This document shows, piece after piece, positions 1 through 8,246 of a stretch of DNA of 64,000 nucleotides. Numbering within the stretch: the first letter of the stretch is position 1; each line of letters opens with the position of its first letter. Made by a program: the position numbers and the translations under genes. This DNA is from Chryseobacterium sp. KACC 21268 (GTDB lineage Bacteria > Bacteroidota > Bacteroidia > Flavobacteriales > Weeksellaceae). The notes under the pieces were generated by a model. That model had not been told where the DNA came from and searched no databases. It was given only the letters and a program-made list of their open reading frames with translations. The stretch spans positions 3,162,001 through 3,226,000 of the forward strand of contig CP117875.1 of NCBI GenBank assembly GCA_028736075.1, read 5' to 3'.

Positions 1-78
1 AATTATGAGTCTAATGTAATTTCACGTTTGCTTTAGAATGACAAAATTTAATTCTGATAACAAATCGTGTTTTGTGTA

Positions 79-170
79 GAATCTGCAGCCCGACTTGAGT
101 GGAAATCCTTTTTTGTGGGTGGAAAAGCTAAGGCAAAAAGATTGGGAACGGAAGGCGGATAAAGCTGCCC
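79..170 (+). repeat. Dispersed repeat, copy 1
   Basis: This roughly 90 bp stretch begins AATCTGCAGCCCGACTTGAG and ends in GGGAACGGAAGGCGG plus about ten bases. A second copy in the same orientation lies at 46330-46419. The two share the CTGCAGCCCGACTT block, GGAAAAGCTAAGGCAAAAA and GGGAACGGAAGGCGG. It lies just upstream of rbfA, so the longer open frame that begins at 95 is repeat sequence joined in frame to rbfA. I do not know the family. Confidence 0.75.
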
Positions 171-256
171 TAATAAATATTAATCTTCAAAGCTTACTTG
201 CAACGCCAAAATTGCTTCCCAAAAATCCAAACAAAAACACTAAATTTGCAGCATTT

Positions 257-616
257 ATGGAAAGTAACAGACAACGCAAAGTAGCACAGATCATTCAGGA
301 AGATATGGCGGAGATCTTCCGCAAGCAGGCATCAGAAAGCAAACAGAGCTTTTTGGTTTCGGTTTCTGACGTGAAAGTGACAGCCGATCTCAGCATCGCA
401 AAAATATACCTCAGCATTTTCCCTGCAGAATTGAGACAGCCAATTATGAAGGAGATCAATACGAACAACGCTTACTACAGGAATTACATCGGGCAAAAGA
501 TGGCCAAGCAAGTGCGTATCATTCCGCAATTGGCATTCTACATCGATACAAGTCTTGATGATGTTGAACGCATCGAAAAAGAGTTGAAAGGCGAAGGTGA
601 TAATCCAATTCTTTAA
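257..616 (+). CDS. rbfA: 30S ribosome-binding factor RbfA
   Basis: RbfA binds the 30S subunit and helps the late maturation of 16S rRNA, in the cytoplasm. The 119-residue protein starts MESNRQRKVAQIIQEDMAEI, the typical RbfA opening, and goes on through a compact KH-like fold with a central VSVSDVKVTADLSIAKIYLS stretch; the family is usually 115-130 residues. The open frame extends 54 codons further upstream, but that part is the dispersed repeat at 79-170, so the ATG at 257 is the better start. The next gene, an ABC permease, starts 12 bases after the stop and is probably cotranscribed. Identity is fairly certain. Confidence 0.9.
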   Translation: MESNRQRKVAQIIQEDMAEIFRKQASESKQSFLVSVSDVKVTADLSIAKIYLSIFPAELRQPIMKEINTNNAYYRNYIGQKMAKQVRIIPQLAFYIDTSLDDVERIEKELKGEGDNPIL

Positions 617-628
617 TTTTTCAGACGA

Positions 629-1831
629 TTGAAAAATGCTTTTTACATAGCATCACGCTACCTTATTTCTAAAAAAGGAAGTACGGCGGTCACGTTTATC
701 ACGTGGCTCGCGGCATTTGCTATGGTGGCTGCAGTGGCTGCGATGTTTATCATCATTTCGGTTTTTTCTGGTTTGGAGGAACTGAATAAAGATATGATCG
801 CCAATCTGCACGCAGACCTCACCATAAAAAGCAGATCGGGAAAAGTCCTTCCTGACATCGATAAATTGGAAAGATCACTCAGAAGTAATTCTGATGTTGC
901 CAATTTCTCCAAAGTGATCGAGGAAAAAGTTTATCTAGGCTATAAGGACAACGGCGAAATTGCTTATCTGCGAGGTGTGGATTCTGCTTACATCCACGTG
1001 AACCCTATCAATGAAAGTATTTTTTACGGGAAATATCCGGACTTCAAATATAACAATGAAGTCATTATGGAAAATGGTCTGGACAACAGACTTTCGCTTC
1101 CTGTGAACTCCAGTCAGGATTTTGCGACAATACTGATGCCGAAACCCGGGAAAGGAATCATCCAACAGGAAAATGATATCTTCAACAAAAAAGACATCTA
1201 CGTCAGCGGTATTTTCCCTGGAAATGACCAACTTGATAACTACATCATAGCGCCTATCGAACTTGCTCAGGAACTTCTCGGGCTTCCAAAGTCGGCTTGT
1301 TATCAGATTGTCATCAAACTAAAAAAATCTGTCAATCCGGAATTGGTAAAGGCCGACCTCATTAAAGCATTTGGTGATAAGATTGTTGTCAATACCAAAT
1401 CTGAAGAAAATGCGGCATTTTGGAAAATGATCAACACCGAAAAACTGATGATCTATTTGATCTTTGGATTAGTGATCTTTATTACAACCTTCAACTTGGC
1501 TGGCGCGATCACGATCCTTCAGCTTGATAAGAAAGAACAGGCAAAAGCCTTGATCGCTTTGGGATTCAATAAGACAGACCTTAGATTGACCTATTTCTTC
1601 ACCGGATTATTGATTGTGTTTTTCGGTGTGGTTTGTGGATTGCTGATTGGCTCCGCTATCTGTTTTACACAGATCCAGACAGGTTTCTTCAAAGCGAGTG
1701 AGAATTTAGCTTTCCCAGTGAGGATTGAAATGTTCAATTATATTGTGGTTTCAGCGGTTGCTTTATTTTTCGGCCTTATTATTTCTTTGTTATTTTCTAA
1801 AGTCAACAAGCGTTACCTTATTGAAAAATAG
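629..1831 (+). CDS. ABC transporter permease, LolC/LolE (FtsX) type
   Basis: Inner-membrane subunit of a MacB/Lol-type ABC system, a family that in other bacteria moves lipoproteins or other envelope substrates. The 400-residue protein has one membrane helix near residues 20-48 (FITWLAAFAMVAAVAAMFII), a large periplasmic MacB-PCD-like domain, and three helices near 270-297, 317-345 and 368-392, which is the FtsX layout. The start is a TTG at 629, reading MKNAFYIASRYLISKK; there is no ATG near it. No ATPase gene is adjacent. It follows rbfA after 12 bases, an arrangement also seen in other flavobacteria as far as I recall. The substrate is unknown. Confidence 0.8.
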   Translation: MKNAFYIASRYLISKKGSTAVTFITWLAAFAMVAAVAAMFIIISVFSGLEELNKDMIANLHADLTIKSRSGKVLPDIDKLERSLRSNSDVANFSKVIEEKVYLGYKDNGEIAYLRGVDSAYIHVNPINESIFYGKYPDFKYNNEVIMENGLDNRLSLPVNSSQDFATILMPKPGKGIIQQENDIFNKKDIYVSGIFPGNDQLDNYIIAPIELAQELLGLPKSACYQIVIKLKKSVNPELVKADLIKAFGDKIVVNTKSEENAAFWKMINTEKLMIYLIFGLVIFITTFNLAGAITILQLDKKEQAKALIALGFNKTDLRLTYFFTGLLIVFFGVVCGLLIGSAICFTQIQTGFFKASENLAFPVRIEMFNYIVVSAVALFFGLIISLLFSKVNKRYLIEK

Positions 1832-2030
1832 TGAGATCTTTATTACATTCAGTCTTCTGTATCCAGCTGTGAAATACGATTTGAAGCATCTTACACTTTT
1901 GTCGATTATTCCTACTAAGTCCATAATTTAATTGACAAAAATTTGCTTAATCTTAAATTTTACTTAAAATTTAAATAAAGGATTACAAATCAAAAAAAAT
2001 AAATATAACTTTACGCCCTAATTTTTTGAA

Positions 2031-3107
2031 ATGAAAAAATCTATCCTTATTCTATTTGTTGGTATTTTTGGGTTTGCAAATGCCCAGGAGCCAGCAGGTT
2101 ATTACAGTACCGCAAACGGACTTACCGGATATGCGCTTAAAACAAAACTGGGAGAAATCATTACCGCTGGTTATCAAACCAAAAGTTATGACGCGCTTTA
2201 CACAGCTTACCCGACGACTGACACAGACAAATTTTACGAAAATGACGGTTCTGTTTTGGACATCTATTCTGAAAATCCTGCCGGCGCAGATCCTTACAAC
2301 TATCAGCACGGTGTGAAAAAATGTGGAAACTACTCAAACGAAGGTGATTGCTACAACAGAGAGCACACTGTTCCTCAGAGTCTTTTCAATGAAGCTAGTC
2401 CAATGGTTTCTGACGTACTTCACATCTTGCCAACGGACGGTAAAGTCAATGGAATGAGAAGCAATTATCCTTTTGGGAAAGTGACCAACCCATCTTGGAC
2501 TTCCAAAAATGGTTCTAAGGTAGGAAGCAATACTGTAGGAAGTTATTCTGGTACTGTTTTCGAGCCAATCAATGAGTTCAAAGGTGATATTGCGAGATGT
2601 CTTTTGTATTTTGTCACAAGATATCAAACAAGATTATCAGGTTTCTCTAGCGGCAATATTCTTAATACAAGCAATGTCAACCAAGGATTGCAAACTTGGG
2701 AACTGAATCTTCTTCTACTTTGGCACCAGCAAGATCCGGTTTCTGAAAGAGAAATCGTGAGAAACAACGGTGCATACGCGCATCAGAAAAACAGAAATCC
2801 ATTTGTAGATCATCCAGAATGGGTAACTGCAATTTGGGGTAGCTCTCCTCTAGCTGTAGATGACGCGAATTTTTCTAAAAATCTAAGCATCGCTCCAAAT
2901 CCTGTGAAAGGAAATGTGATCAACATTACTGGTGATAAGGATCTGAAGAAATTCAAAACAGCAATGATCTATAATATGGTTGGTCAAAATGTTCAGACGG
3001 TTGAGAATCCTTTCCAAAACGGAAATACAATTACTTTGAACAATTTACCTAAGGGCGTTTACATCCTAAAAACAGGAGAATTAAACACCAAGTTCATTAT
3101 AGAATAA
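2031..3107 (+). CDS. Secreted endonuclease I family nuclease with T9SS sorting domain (copy 1)
   Basis: Probable extracellular nuclease of the endonuclease I family (PF04231; relatives EndA and NucM), which cuts DNA or RNA non-specifically. The 358-residue protein has a signal peptide ending near residue 18 (GFANAQ), a catalytic domain at about 20-265 with the CYNREHTVPQSLF and HILPTDGKVNGMRSNYPFGK motifs (His and Asn active-site positions of this family), and a C-terminal domain from about 285 with SIAPNPVKGN and the ending PKGVYILKTGELNTKFIIE, a type A sorting signal for the type IX secretion system. A paralog follows at 3301. The C-terminal domains of the two are almost identical while the catalytic domains differ more. 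Confidence 0.88.
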   Translation: MKKSILILFVGIFGFANAQEPAGYYSTANGLTGYALKTKLGEIITAGYQTKSYDALYTAYPTTDTDKFYENDGSVLDIYSENPAGADPYNYQHGVKKCGNYSNEGDCYNREHTVPQSLFNEASPMVSDVLHILPTDGKVNGMRSNYPFGKVTNPSWTSKNGSKVGSNTVGSYSGTVFEPINEFKGDIARCLLYFVTRYQTRLSGFSSGNILNTSNVNQGLQTWELNLLLLWHQQDPVSEREIVRNNGAYAHQKNRNPFVDHPEWVTAIWGSSPLAVDDANFSKNLSIAPNPVKGNVINITGDKDLKKFKTAMIYNMVGQNVQTVENPFQNGNTITLNNLPKGVYILKTGELNTKFIIE

Positions 3108-3130
3108 TTAACATAAAGATATTATACTTA

Positions 3131-3161
3131 AAAGACAGGAATTATTTTCTGTCTTTTTTTT
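3131..3161 (+). terminator. Rho-independent terminator after endonuclease copy 1
   Basis: AGACAG at 3133-3138 pairs with CTGTCT at 3149-3154 and a run of T follows. It separates the two nuclease genes into two transcription units. Confidence 0.75.
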
Positions 3162-3253
3162 ATTTACGATTACAAAACTCTGTTTATAATTCATAATTCG
3201 AAAATAATATTTCTTTGACTATTATTTTAACTTTCGTGTTAAAAACTTATTGT

Positions 3254-3282
3254 TTTGTGTTTTAATATATTTAATACCTTTG
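3254..3282 (+). promoter_or_regulatory. Bacteroidota-type promoter of endonuclease copy 2
   Basis: TTTG at 3254-3257, a 17 bp spacer and TACCTTTG at 3275-3282 fit the flavobacterial -33/-7 consensus (TTTG and TAnnTTTG). The ATG of the second nuclease is 18 bases downstream. Confidence 0.6.
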
Positions 3283-3300
3283 CCATCCTAATTAATTTTA

Positions 3301-4365
3301 ATGAAAAAAATAACTCTTCTTTTAGGACTTGCGATTTCCTCTTTAGGATTTTCCCAAGCTCCAACCGGCTACTACGACGGAACTACAGGACTTACCGGTT
3401 TTGCATTGAAAACCAAGATAAGCCAGATCATCACTTCCGGACATCAGGACAAAGGCTACAATTGGACTGTATTTGCTTCTGCTGACAGAGATAAATATTA
3501 TGAGAATGACAACAGTGTTTTGGATATCTATTCCGAAAATCCAACTGGTGTAGATCCTTATAAATATACTATTGGGACCAACCAATGTGGAAACTACAGT
3601 GGTGAGGCGTCTTGCTACAACAGAGAGCACACGATCCCAAAATCTACTTTTGATGACAAAACACCGATGCACAACGATTACAACCACTTGTTACCAACAG
3701 ATGGCTATGTAAATGGGAAAAGAAGTAACTATCCTTACGGAGAAGTTGGAACGGCGAGCTGGACTTCAAAAAATGGTTCAAAGTTAGGTTCAAGCAAATT
3801 GAATGGTTATGGCGGAACAGTTTTCGAGCCGATCAATGAGTTCAAAGGTGATATTGCGAGAATCTATTTCTACTTTGCAACACGTTACGAAAACAACATC
3901 CAAAGTTTTGTTTATGATATGTATGACGGATCTAAGACCAAAGTGTTTGCAGAGCCTTTCTTAGCAATGCTTTTGAAATGGAATCAGCAAGATCCAGTTT
4001 CTCAAAAGGAAATCGACAGAAACACTGCTGTTTATAATTACCAAGGAAACAGAAATCCATACATCGATCATCCTGAGTGGATTACAACAATCTGGGGTGC
4101 TGCACCATTGGCTGTAGATGATGCTTCTTTCTCCAAAAATCTTACCATTGCACCAAATCCTGTAAAAGGAAATGTAATCGCTGTGACTGGAGACAAAGAT
4201 TTGAAACAATTCAAAAAAGCGATGATCTACAATATGGTTGGACAAAATGTTCAGACCATAGATAATCCTTTCCAAAATGGAAACACGATCACGCTAAATA
4301 ATTTGCCTAAAGGAATTTATATCCTTAAAACTGGCGAATTGAACACGAAATTTATTGTCGATTAA
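3301..4365 (+). CDS. Secreted endonuclease I family nuclease with T9SS sorting domain (copy 2)
   Basis: Paralog of the gene at 2031, with the same order of parts: signal peptide (LGLAISSLGFSQA), endonuclease I domain with CYNREHTIPKSTF and HLLPTDGYVNGKRSNYPYGE, and a type A T9SS C-terminal domain (TIAPNPVKGN, ending PKGIYILKTGELNTKFIVD). At 354 residues it is the same size as copy 1. It probably acts outside the cell on environmental or extracellular DNA, for nutrient scavenging; that role is inferred from the family. It has its own promoter and terminator, so both copies can be expressed independently. Confidence 0.88.
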   Translation: MKKITLLLGLAISSLGFSQAPTGYYDGTTGLTGFALKTKISQIITSGHQDKGYNWTVFASADRDKYYENDNSVLDIYSENPTGVDPYKYTIGTNQCGNYSGEASCYNREHTIPKSTFDDKTPMHNDYNHLLPTDGYVNGKRSNYPYGEVGTASWTSKNGSKLGSSKLNGYGGTVFEPINEFKGDIARIYFYFATRYENNIQSFVYDMYDGSKTKVFAEPFLAMLLKWNQQDPVSQKEIDRNTAVYNYQGNRNPYIDHPEWITTIWGAAPLAVDDASFSKNLTIAPNPVKGNVIAVTGDKDLKQFKKAMIYNMVGQNVQTIDNPFQNGNTITLNNLPKGIYILKTGELNTKFIVD

Positions 4366-4392
4366 GACTCTTAATAAATTATAAAGTTCAGA

Positions 4393-4421
4393 AAACAGTT
4401 GTCATTGGCAACTGTTTTTTT
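4393..4421 (+). terminator. Rho-independent terminator after endonuclease copy 2
   Basis: AAACAGTTG (4393-4401) pairs with CAACTGTTT (4409-4417), followed by T residues. Confidence 0.8.
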
Positions 4422-4450
4422 GTACCTTGAAATCTCAAAACAATTATATA

Positions 4451-5113
4451 ATGAGACCTAATCGATTATTCAAATTTTTATTCTTAGCCTTCATTTTCAA
4501 CTCTCTCCTATTCTTTAGTCAGGACAAACCATATTGGAAAGAGATCCAGGAATTCAAACAACTTGATCAGAAAAACGGAATTCCGAAGAAACCAATCCTG
4601 TTGGTAGGCAGTTCATCTTTCACAAAATGGACTGACGTCAGCGATTATTTCCCAGGAAAAACAATTGTTAACAGAGCGTTTGGTGGATCAAGATTATTGG
4701 ACCTCAATAATTATTCTAATGAATTACTGGATCCATACAAACCAAAACAGATCATCATATATTGTGGTGAAAATGACGTTGCAATGGATAATCCAACTGC
4801 TGAAGAAGTTTTCGGAAGATTCAAAACATTCTTTGAAACAATCAGAGCAAAATATCCGAAAGTTCCGGTAGCTTATGTTTCCATCAAATATTCACCAAGC
4901 CGAGAACAATTTTGGCCAATCTTAACAGAAGTGAATCAACTAATAGAATCTTATCTTAAAACTCAAAAAAGAACCGATTACATTGACATTACAAAAGTGA
5001 TGAACGACGAAAACGGAAAAGTTAGAACAGATATTTTCTTAGAAGATATGTTGCATATGAAACCGGAAGGCTACAAACTTTGGACAAAAGTAATGGCGCC
5101 TTATCTAAAATAG
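4451..5113 (+). CDS. SGNH/GDSL hydrolase family protein
   Basis: Probable exported esterase or lipase of the SGNH superfamily (lysophospholipase L1-like). The 220-residue protein starts MRPNRLFKFLFLAFIFNSLL, an N-terminal hydrophobic segment that looks like a signal peptide ending near FFSQ. The four SGNH blocks are visible: PILLVGSSSFTKW (catalytic Ser), RAFGGSRL (block II Gly), IIYCGENDVA (block III GxND) and LEDMLHMKPEGYKLW (block V DxxH). A TTG eight codons upstream (4427) is an alternative start but lies in the shadow of the preceding terminator, so the ATG at 4451 is preferred. The natural substrate cannot be told from sequence. Confidence 0.82.
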   Translation: MRPNRLFKFLFLAFIFNSLLFFSQDKPYWKEIQEFKQLDQKNGIPKKPILLVGSSSFTKWTDVSDYFPGKTIVNRAFGGSRLLDLNNYSNELLDPYKPKQIIIYCGENDVAMDNPTAEEVFGRFKTFFETIRAKYPKVPVAYVSIKYSPSREQFWPILTEVNQLIESYLKTQKRTDYIDITKVMNDENGKVRTDIFLEDMLHMKPEGYKLWTKVMAPYLK

Positions 5114-5114
5114 C

Positions 5115-5201
5115 CTTCGAGAATCTCAACTGTAATTCTAAATGCTTCGAGAGCCTCAGACTGACAAATTAGAATGTCACGCTGAGGCTCTCGAAGCATT
5201 T
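5115..5201. repeat. Long palindrome of the CTTCGA/CTCAG family
   Basis: The 20 bases at 5140-5159 (AAATGCTTCGAGAGCCTCAG) are perfectly complementary to 5182-5201, and an inner TGACA/TGTCA pair extends the stem. A partial copy (CTTCGAGAATCTCAACTG) lies just before, at 5116-5133. A second full member is at 37401-37460 and a half member at 37761-37775. This looks like a dispersed REP-like palindrome that may also serve as terminator for the SGNH gene. Confidence 0.8.
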
Positions 5202-5220
5202 GTTAAATTTTTATTTTCTA

Positions 5221-5251
5221 TTTGTATTTATTCTAAATTAATTTATATTTG
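5221..5251 (+). promoter_or_regulatory. Promoter of the Cys-rich small protein
   Basis: TTTG (5221-5224), a 19 bp spacer and TATATTTG (5244-5251) match the flavobacterial consensus exactly. The ATG at 5257 is only five bases past the -7 box, so the message would be leaderless or nearly so. Confidence 0.65.
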
Positions 5252-5256
5252 CAGAT

Positions 5257-5409
5257 ATGAATCAGCCAGTTATCGCATTTAGAATTGCACCTCTCGCACC
5301 AGCATTTGGAAATACAGAAGAGATGTATTGTGGAAAAAAGACCTGTTGTAAGAAATTCAAAAAAGGAAAACGCTGCAAAAAGTGTCCTGGCCGCGAAAAA
5401 ATCAGTTAA
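5257..5409 (+). CDS. Small Cys- and Lys-rich protein, 50 residues
   Basis: Unrecognised small protein reading [20 protein letters not shown], then a basic tail with four cysteines and a fifth near residue 25 ([21 protein letters not shown]). The cysteine spacing suggests metal binding or disulfides. A consensus promoter lies directly upstream, which supports expression. Its stop overlaps the end of the convergent J-domain gene by eight bases. No function can be assigned. Confidence 0.6.
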   Translation: MNQPVIAFRIAPLAPAFGNTEEMYCGKKTCCKKFKKGKRCKKCPGREKIS

Positions 5410-6046
5410 GCATCAGCCAGATGATCATAGCAGCCAATGCTAAAAATATAATCAAGGAAACCAATCTTTTAGATTTGGTTTCTTTTTTTTGCGCTTTCGG
5501 GAAAGATTCGGATGGATTGCTCAATGATTCTTTTTGGTCAGGATTTGATTCGTTTTCTGCCAATTCTGTAATGGTAATCCCTTGAACAATTGTTTTGTGA
5601 AGGATTGTGTTTGTTGCGTGAAGTAAGATCTGAAATTTACCATTAGAATCAAATTCCTTAATTCTAATGGTTCGTTCACCATTCGGTTTTTCCAATCCGA
5701 AAGGGACGATTTTCACCAGGTCCGCATCATACGTATTCCAATAGATCGTGATTTCCTCATCTTTCTGAGCGCGGATCTTACTGGCAGAAAAGTTCTTGAT
5801 CTTCGGAGGCAAAATACTTTTGACATTGCGTTGCTGGCTATTAAGATTCTGGTCGTAAATTCTCTTTCTCTGAGGATCAGTAAGCGTTTCGTAAGCTTCC
5901 TTCACTTCCTTGAAACGATCGGAGAAGTAGTCATCGTTCTCATTTTTGTCCGGATGGTATTTCAAAGACAATTTCCGATAGGCTTTTTTGATGTCTTCAG
6001 CAGAGGCATTTTGAGGAATCCCGAGAAAGTAATAATAGTCCTTCAC
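5402..6046 (-). CDS. J-domain (DnaJ-like) membrane-anchored protein
   Basis: A 214-residue protein with an N-terminal J domain at residues 1-66, including the HPD motif ([15 protein letters not shown]) needed to stimulate the ATPase of DnaK/Hsp70. There is no G/F-rich, zinc-finger or C-terminal substrate domain of true DnaJ, so it is a type III J protein. The middle (about 80-165) is a beta-rich segment of unknown fold, and the last 20 residues ([19 protein letters not shown]) form one membrane helix, giving a tail-anchored topology. It probably recruits DnaK to the membrane. Its 3' end overlaps the small Cys-rich gene on the other strand. Confidence 0.82.
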   Translation of the reverse strand: MKDYYYFLGIPQNASAEDIKKAYRKLSLKYHPDKNENDDYFSDRFKEVKEAYETLTDPQRKRIYDQNLNSQQRNVKSILPPKIKNFSASKIRAQKDEEITIYWNTYDADLVKIVPFGLEKPNGERTIRIKEFDSNGKFQILLHATNTILHKTIVQGITITELAENESNPDQKESLSNPSESFPKAQKKETKSKRLVSLIIFLALAAMIIWLMLN

Positions 6047-6081
6047 AAAACAAATTTAACGATTTCGACCGTTCAAAAACA

Positions 6082-6111
6082 AAAAACGGAAAGCATAACT
6101 TCCCGTTTTTT
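6082..6111 (-). terminator. Terminator after the 86-residue protein gene
   Basis: AAAAACGG and CCGTTTTT flank an AAAG/CTTC extension; read on the minus strand the hairpin ends in a T run. It lies between the 6125-6385 gene and the J-domain gene. Confidence 0.6.
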
Positions 6112-6124
6112 CTAACAATTTAAT

Positions 6125-6385
6125 TTAATTTCCTAAAAATTGCTCCGCTTCCGCAGTTCTGCGCTGGCAGCAACCTCTTCCGAATTGCGTTCTCACTTTC
6201 TCTTTCAGCGAGTTGTACTCCTCGTCGTTCATCGTTCTGATCCTGTCTGCGAATCCGAATGGTGTTCTTTCCTTCACATCATATTCGTCAAAAATCCCTC
6301 TTACGAATGCTTTTCTTTTCTGTGCTTTTTTTGCGATGATGGCGATGGCGGCCAAACCTGCGATCGCTAAAATTCCTTTTTTCAT
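6125..6385 (-). CDS. Hypothetical protein, 86 residues, N-terminal membrane segment
   Basis: Not recognised. It starts MKKGILAIAGLAAIAIIAKK, a single hydrophobic segment, followed by a charged, mostly helical region (EYNSLKEKVRTQFG) and a short Cys pair (RGCCQRR). It may be a small inner-membrane protein with a cytoplasmic tail. It lies upstream of the J-domain gene on the same strand but is separated by a hairpin. The coding frame is clean and the start is unambiguous. Confidence 0.6.
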   Translation of the reverse strand: MKKGILAIAGLAAIAIIAKKAQKRKAFVRGIFDEYDVKERTPFGFADRIRTMNDEEYNSLKEKVRTQFGRGCCQRRTAEAEQFLGN

Positions 6386-6650
6386 TTTATTTAAAATTTT
6401 ACGTTTTACATTTAGGAAGACGCAAAGTGACTTTGTTTACCTTAAATACTTTTTTGGGAGCCTTTATACATCTTCCACTCCCGCTTTTTTCTGATTGCGA
6501 AAGAAACGAACCATTCAATTGAACATCTCAAAAATCGCAATCACAAAAAGAGCTCCGTTCAAGCCGGGGCGCGCTTCGCAGAGTTGAAGGTTTTGTCGTA
6601 GATTTGAGAGTTTAATTTATTTAGATTTGAATTCGCGAAACTTTAATCAT
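6386..6650. other. Intergenic stretch with short inverted repeat
   Basis: No gene seen. GATTGCGA (6493-6500) and TCGCAATC (6535-6542) form an inverted repeat, followed by a GC-rich patch (GCCGGGGCGCGCTTCGCAGAG) unlike the surroundings, possibly the remnant of a repeat element. TAGATTTG at 6622-6629 could be the -7 box for the following gene. Confidence 0.4.
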
Positions 6651-7163
6651 ATGAAAATAATTTCATCCATTATCATAGTACTTTTTAATACTATTAGTAA
6701 TAACCTTTTTTCGCAAAACTTAAGACTTTTTGAACCAATATTAATAGCGAATGCTAAGGACACAGTAATTGATGGTAATAGAATTAATAAAGTAATTGCA
6801 GATTATTACAATCCAGATTTTAAAAAGATGAATAAAGAATATCTGAGATATAATTCCAAATCTCAAATTGTCGAAATCTATGATAAAAAATCAAGTGCTT
6901 TCAAATCTTTCATCAATCTAAATTTCCAAGGTGAAACTAAAGAAAATTATTTTGGTGTTTTTAAATATTTTAAAATAACTCAGAGAATAGATAATGAATT
7001 TAAAATCTCTCCAACGAGTGGTAATTTCCCTAATCACTTTCAAAAAATTAATTCTATTGATATTTTACAAAAAGAGAAAAACTACATCATTGTAAAATTT
7101 AACTATTCAGATATATATGGTTTCAAAGGTTATGGAGTTCTGAACTTAACAGATTTTCAATAA
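6651..7163 (+). CDS. Hypothetical secreted protein, 170 residues
   Basis: Not recognised. The ATG at 6651 gives MKIISSIIIVLFNTISNNLF followed by SQN, a plausible signal peptide. The rest is rich in Lys, Asn and Phe with alternating hydrophobic residues, suggesting a beta-rich exported protein. A TTG eight codons upstream (6627) overlaps the putative -7 box and is unlikely as start. It is clearly more AT-rich than the neighbouring housekeeping genes. It faces the VOC/SRPBCC operon with a shared bidirectional terminator. Confidence 0.6.
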   Translation: MKIISSIIIVLFNTISNNLFSQNLRLFEPILIANAKDTVIDGNRINKVIADYYNPDFKKMNKEYLRYNSKSQIVEIYDKKSSAFKSFINLNFQGETKENYFGVFKYFKITQRIDNEFKISPTSGNFPNHFQKINSIDILQKEKNYIIVKFNYSDIYGFKGYGVLNLTDFQ

Positions 7164-7177
7164 AATTACAAAAACAA

Positions 7178-7203
7178 AAAAGCTTTGCAATTGCAAAGCT
7201 TTT
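7178..7203. terminator. Bidirectional terminator
   Basis: Perfect 13 bp palindrome: AAAAGCTTTGCAA at 7178-7190 and its complement at 7191-7203, between convergent genes. Confidence 0.85.
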
Positions 7204-7206
7204 ATT

Positions 7207-7650
7207 CTAATTCGTTTTCATAAAGTCGAAAGCGCCTTTTCGCAGATGAATTCCATATTCCAGCCAGGCTTTCATGCAGGCGAGGAAATTGGACCAACCT
7301 TCGGTTTGTCCGATTGCCCATTTTACGCCCTTCTCATCCATTTCGTGACCTTCTTCTGACACTTTTATAACGGTATCATTTTCAGAAAGTTTCTGTAGTT
7401 CTATGGTTACAACAGACTTTGGATCCCAGACAAAAACAATCTTTTCATTTGCGATGATTTCCTTTGTTGTCAATGGATAAGAACCTTCAAACTCTGGAAA
7501 TGCCCAGAAAATTTCTTTTCCAACTTCCATTCTTGCGGAACCTTTGGAAATGAAATAATTCTGCATTTTCTCAGGATCAATGATTGCTTCAAAAATTTCT
7601 GAAACAGCTTTCTGAATTCCGATGGATGCTTTCGCAGTGAGTTTTTCCAT
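7207..7650 (-). CDS. SRPBCC (AHSA1-like) domain protein
   Basis: The 147-residue protein is one START/SRPBCC hydrophobic-pocket domain of the activator-of-Hsp90-homolog type. Typical signs are the N-terminal KASIGIQKAVSEIFEAIIDPEKMQNYF helix-strand pattern, a middle FVWDPKSVVTIEL strand, and the C-terminal GQTEGWSNFLACMKAWLEYG helix. Proteins of this type often bind small hydrophobic ligands; the ligand here is unknown. It is the last gene of a seven-gene minus-strand run and starts 11 bases after the preceding VOC gene. Confidence 0.8.
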   Translation of the reverse strand: MEKLTAKASIGIQKAVSEIFEAIIDPEKMQNYFISKGSARMEVGKEIFWAFPEFEGSYPLTTKEIIANEKIVFVWDPKSVVTIELQKLSENDTVIKVSEEGHEMDEKGVKWAIGQTEGWSNFLACMKAWLEYGIHLRKGAFDFMKTN

Positions 7651-7661
7651 AAAGCTAAATT

Positions 7662-8099
7662 TTATCCTTCGTAGCCAGAATCTTTACTGAAATTTACCAT
7701 CCAGTAAACTCCGAATTTATCTTTGAAGCTTCCGAAATAATCGCCCCAAAACTGGTCTTCCATAGGCATTTCTACTTCACCACCAGCTGACAGTGAATTG
7801 AAAATACGGTCTGCTTCTTCCCTGCTATCCGGAAAAATAGAAATGTAATTTCCATTGCCTTGATTGAGCTTGTGTCCCATAGACGGAACAATATCAGAAG
7901 CCATTAATAAGTCTTTTCCGATTGGCAACGCAATATGCATCACCCGGTTTTTCTCGTCCTCAGATAGGTTTTCAGTTCCGGGTGCATTTCCCATTTTCAT
8001 CACGCCGCCGATGAATTCGCCACCGAAAACGGATTGATAAAATTTGAACGCTTCCTCAGCCGTTCCATCAAAATTGAGGTATGGATTTAATTTTGGCAT
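7662..8099 (-). CDS. VOC family protein (PhnB-like), 145 residues
   Basis: Vicinal oxygen chelate fold protein of the PhnB/glyoxalase-like group. It begins MPKLNPYLNFDGTAEEAFKF and contains the YQSVFGGEF and DQFWGDYFGSFKDKFGVYWMVNF motifs typical of PhnB-type proteins. Such proteins may bind a metal, but the active-site residues of true glyoxalases are not all kept, so no reaction is claimed. It is related to the next gene at 8247 and to both halves of the 9713 protein, which points to duplication within the operon. Confidence 0.8.
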   Translation of the reverse strand: MPKLNPYLNFDGTAEEAFKFYQSVFGGEFIGGVMKMGNAPGTENLSEDEKNRVMHIALPIGKDLLMASDIVPSMGHKLNQGNGNYISIFPDSREEADRIFNSLSAGGEVEMPMEDQFWGDYFGSFKDKFGVYWMVNFSKDSGYEG

Positions 8100-8246
8100 A
8101 ACTTGAATTAATTATTAGTAATTATTAATCTGTAATTAAAAAATGTTTGTAAATTTTAATAAAGAAAAAAGTCTCGCAGATCAAGCTGATTTTGCAGATT
8201 TATTTCAAAAAATCTGTTTAATCGGCGAAATTAGCAAGTGAAATCT

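Noticed and set aside
95..256. N-terminal extension of RbfA by 54 codons
   Set aside because: The extension is the dispersed repeat of 79-170, and the ATG at 257 gives a protein of normal RbfA length and start.
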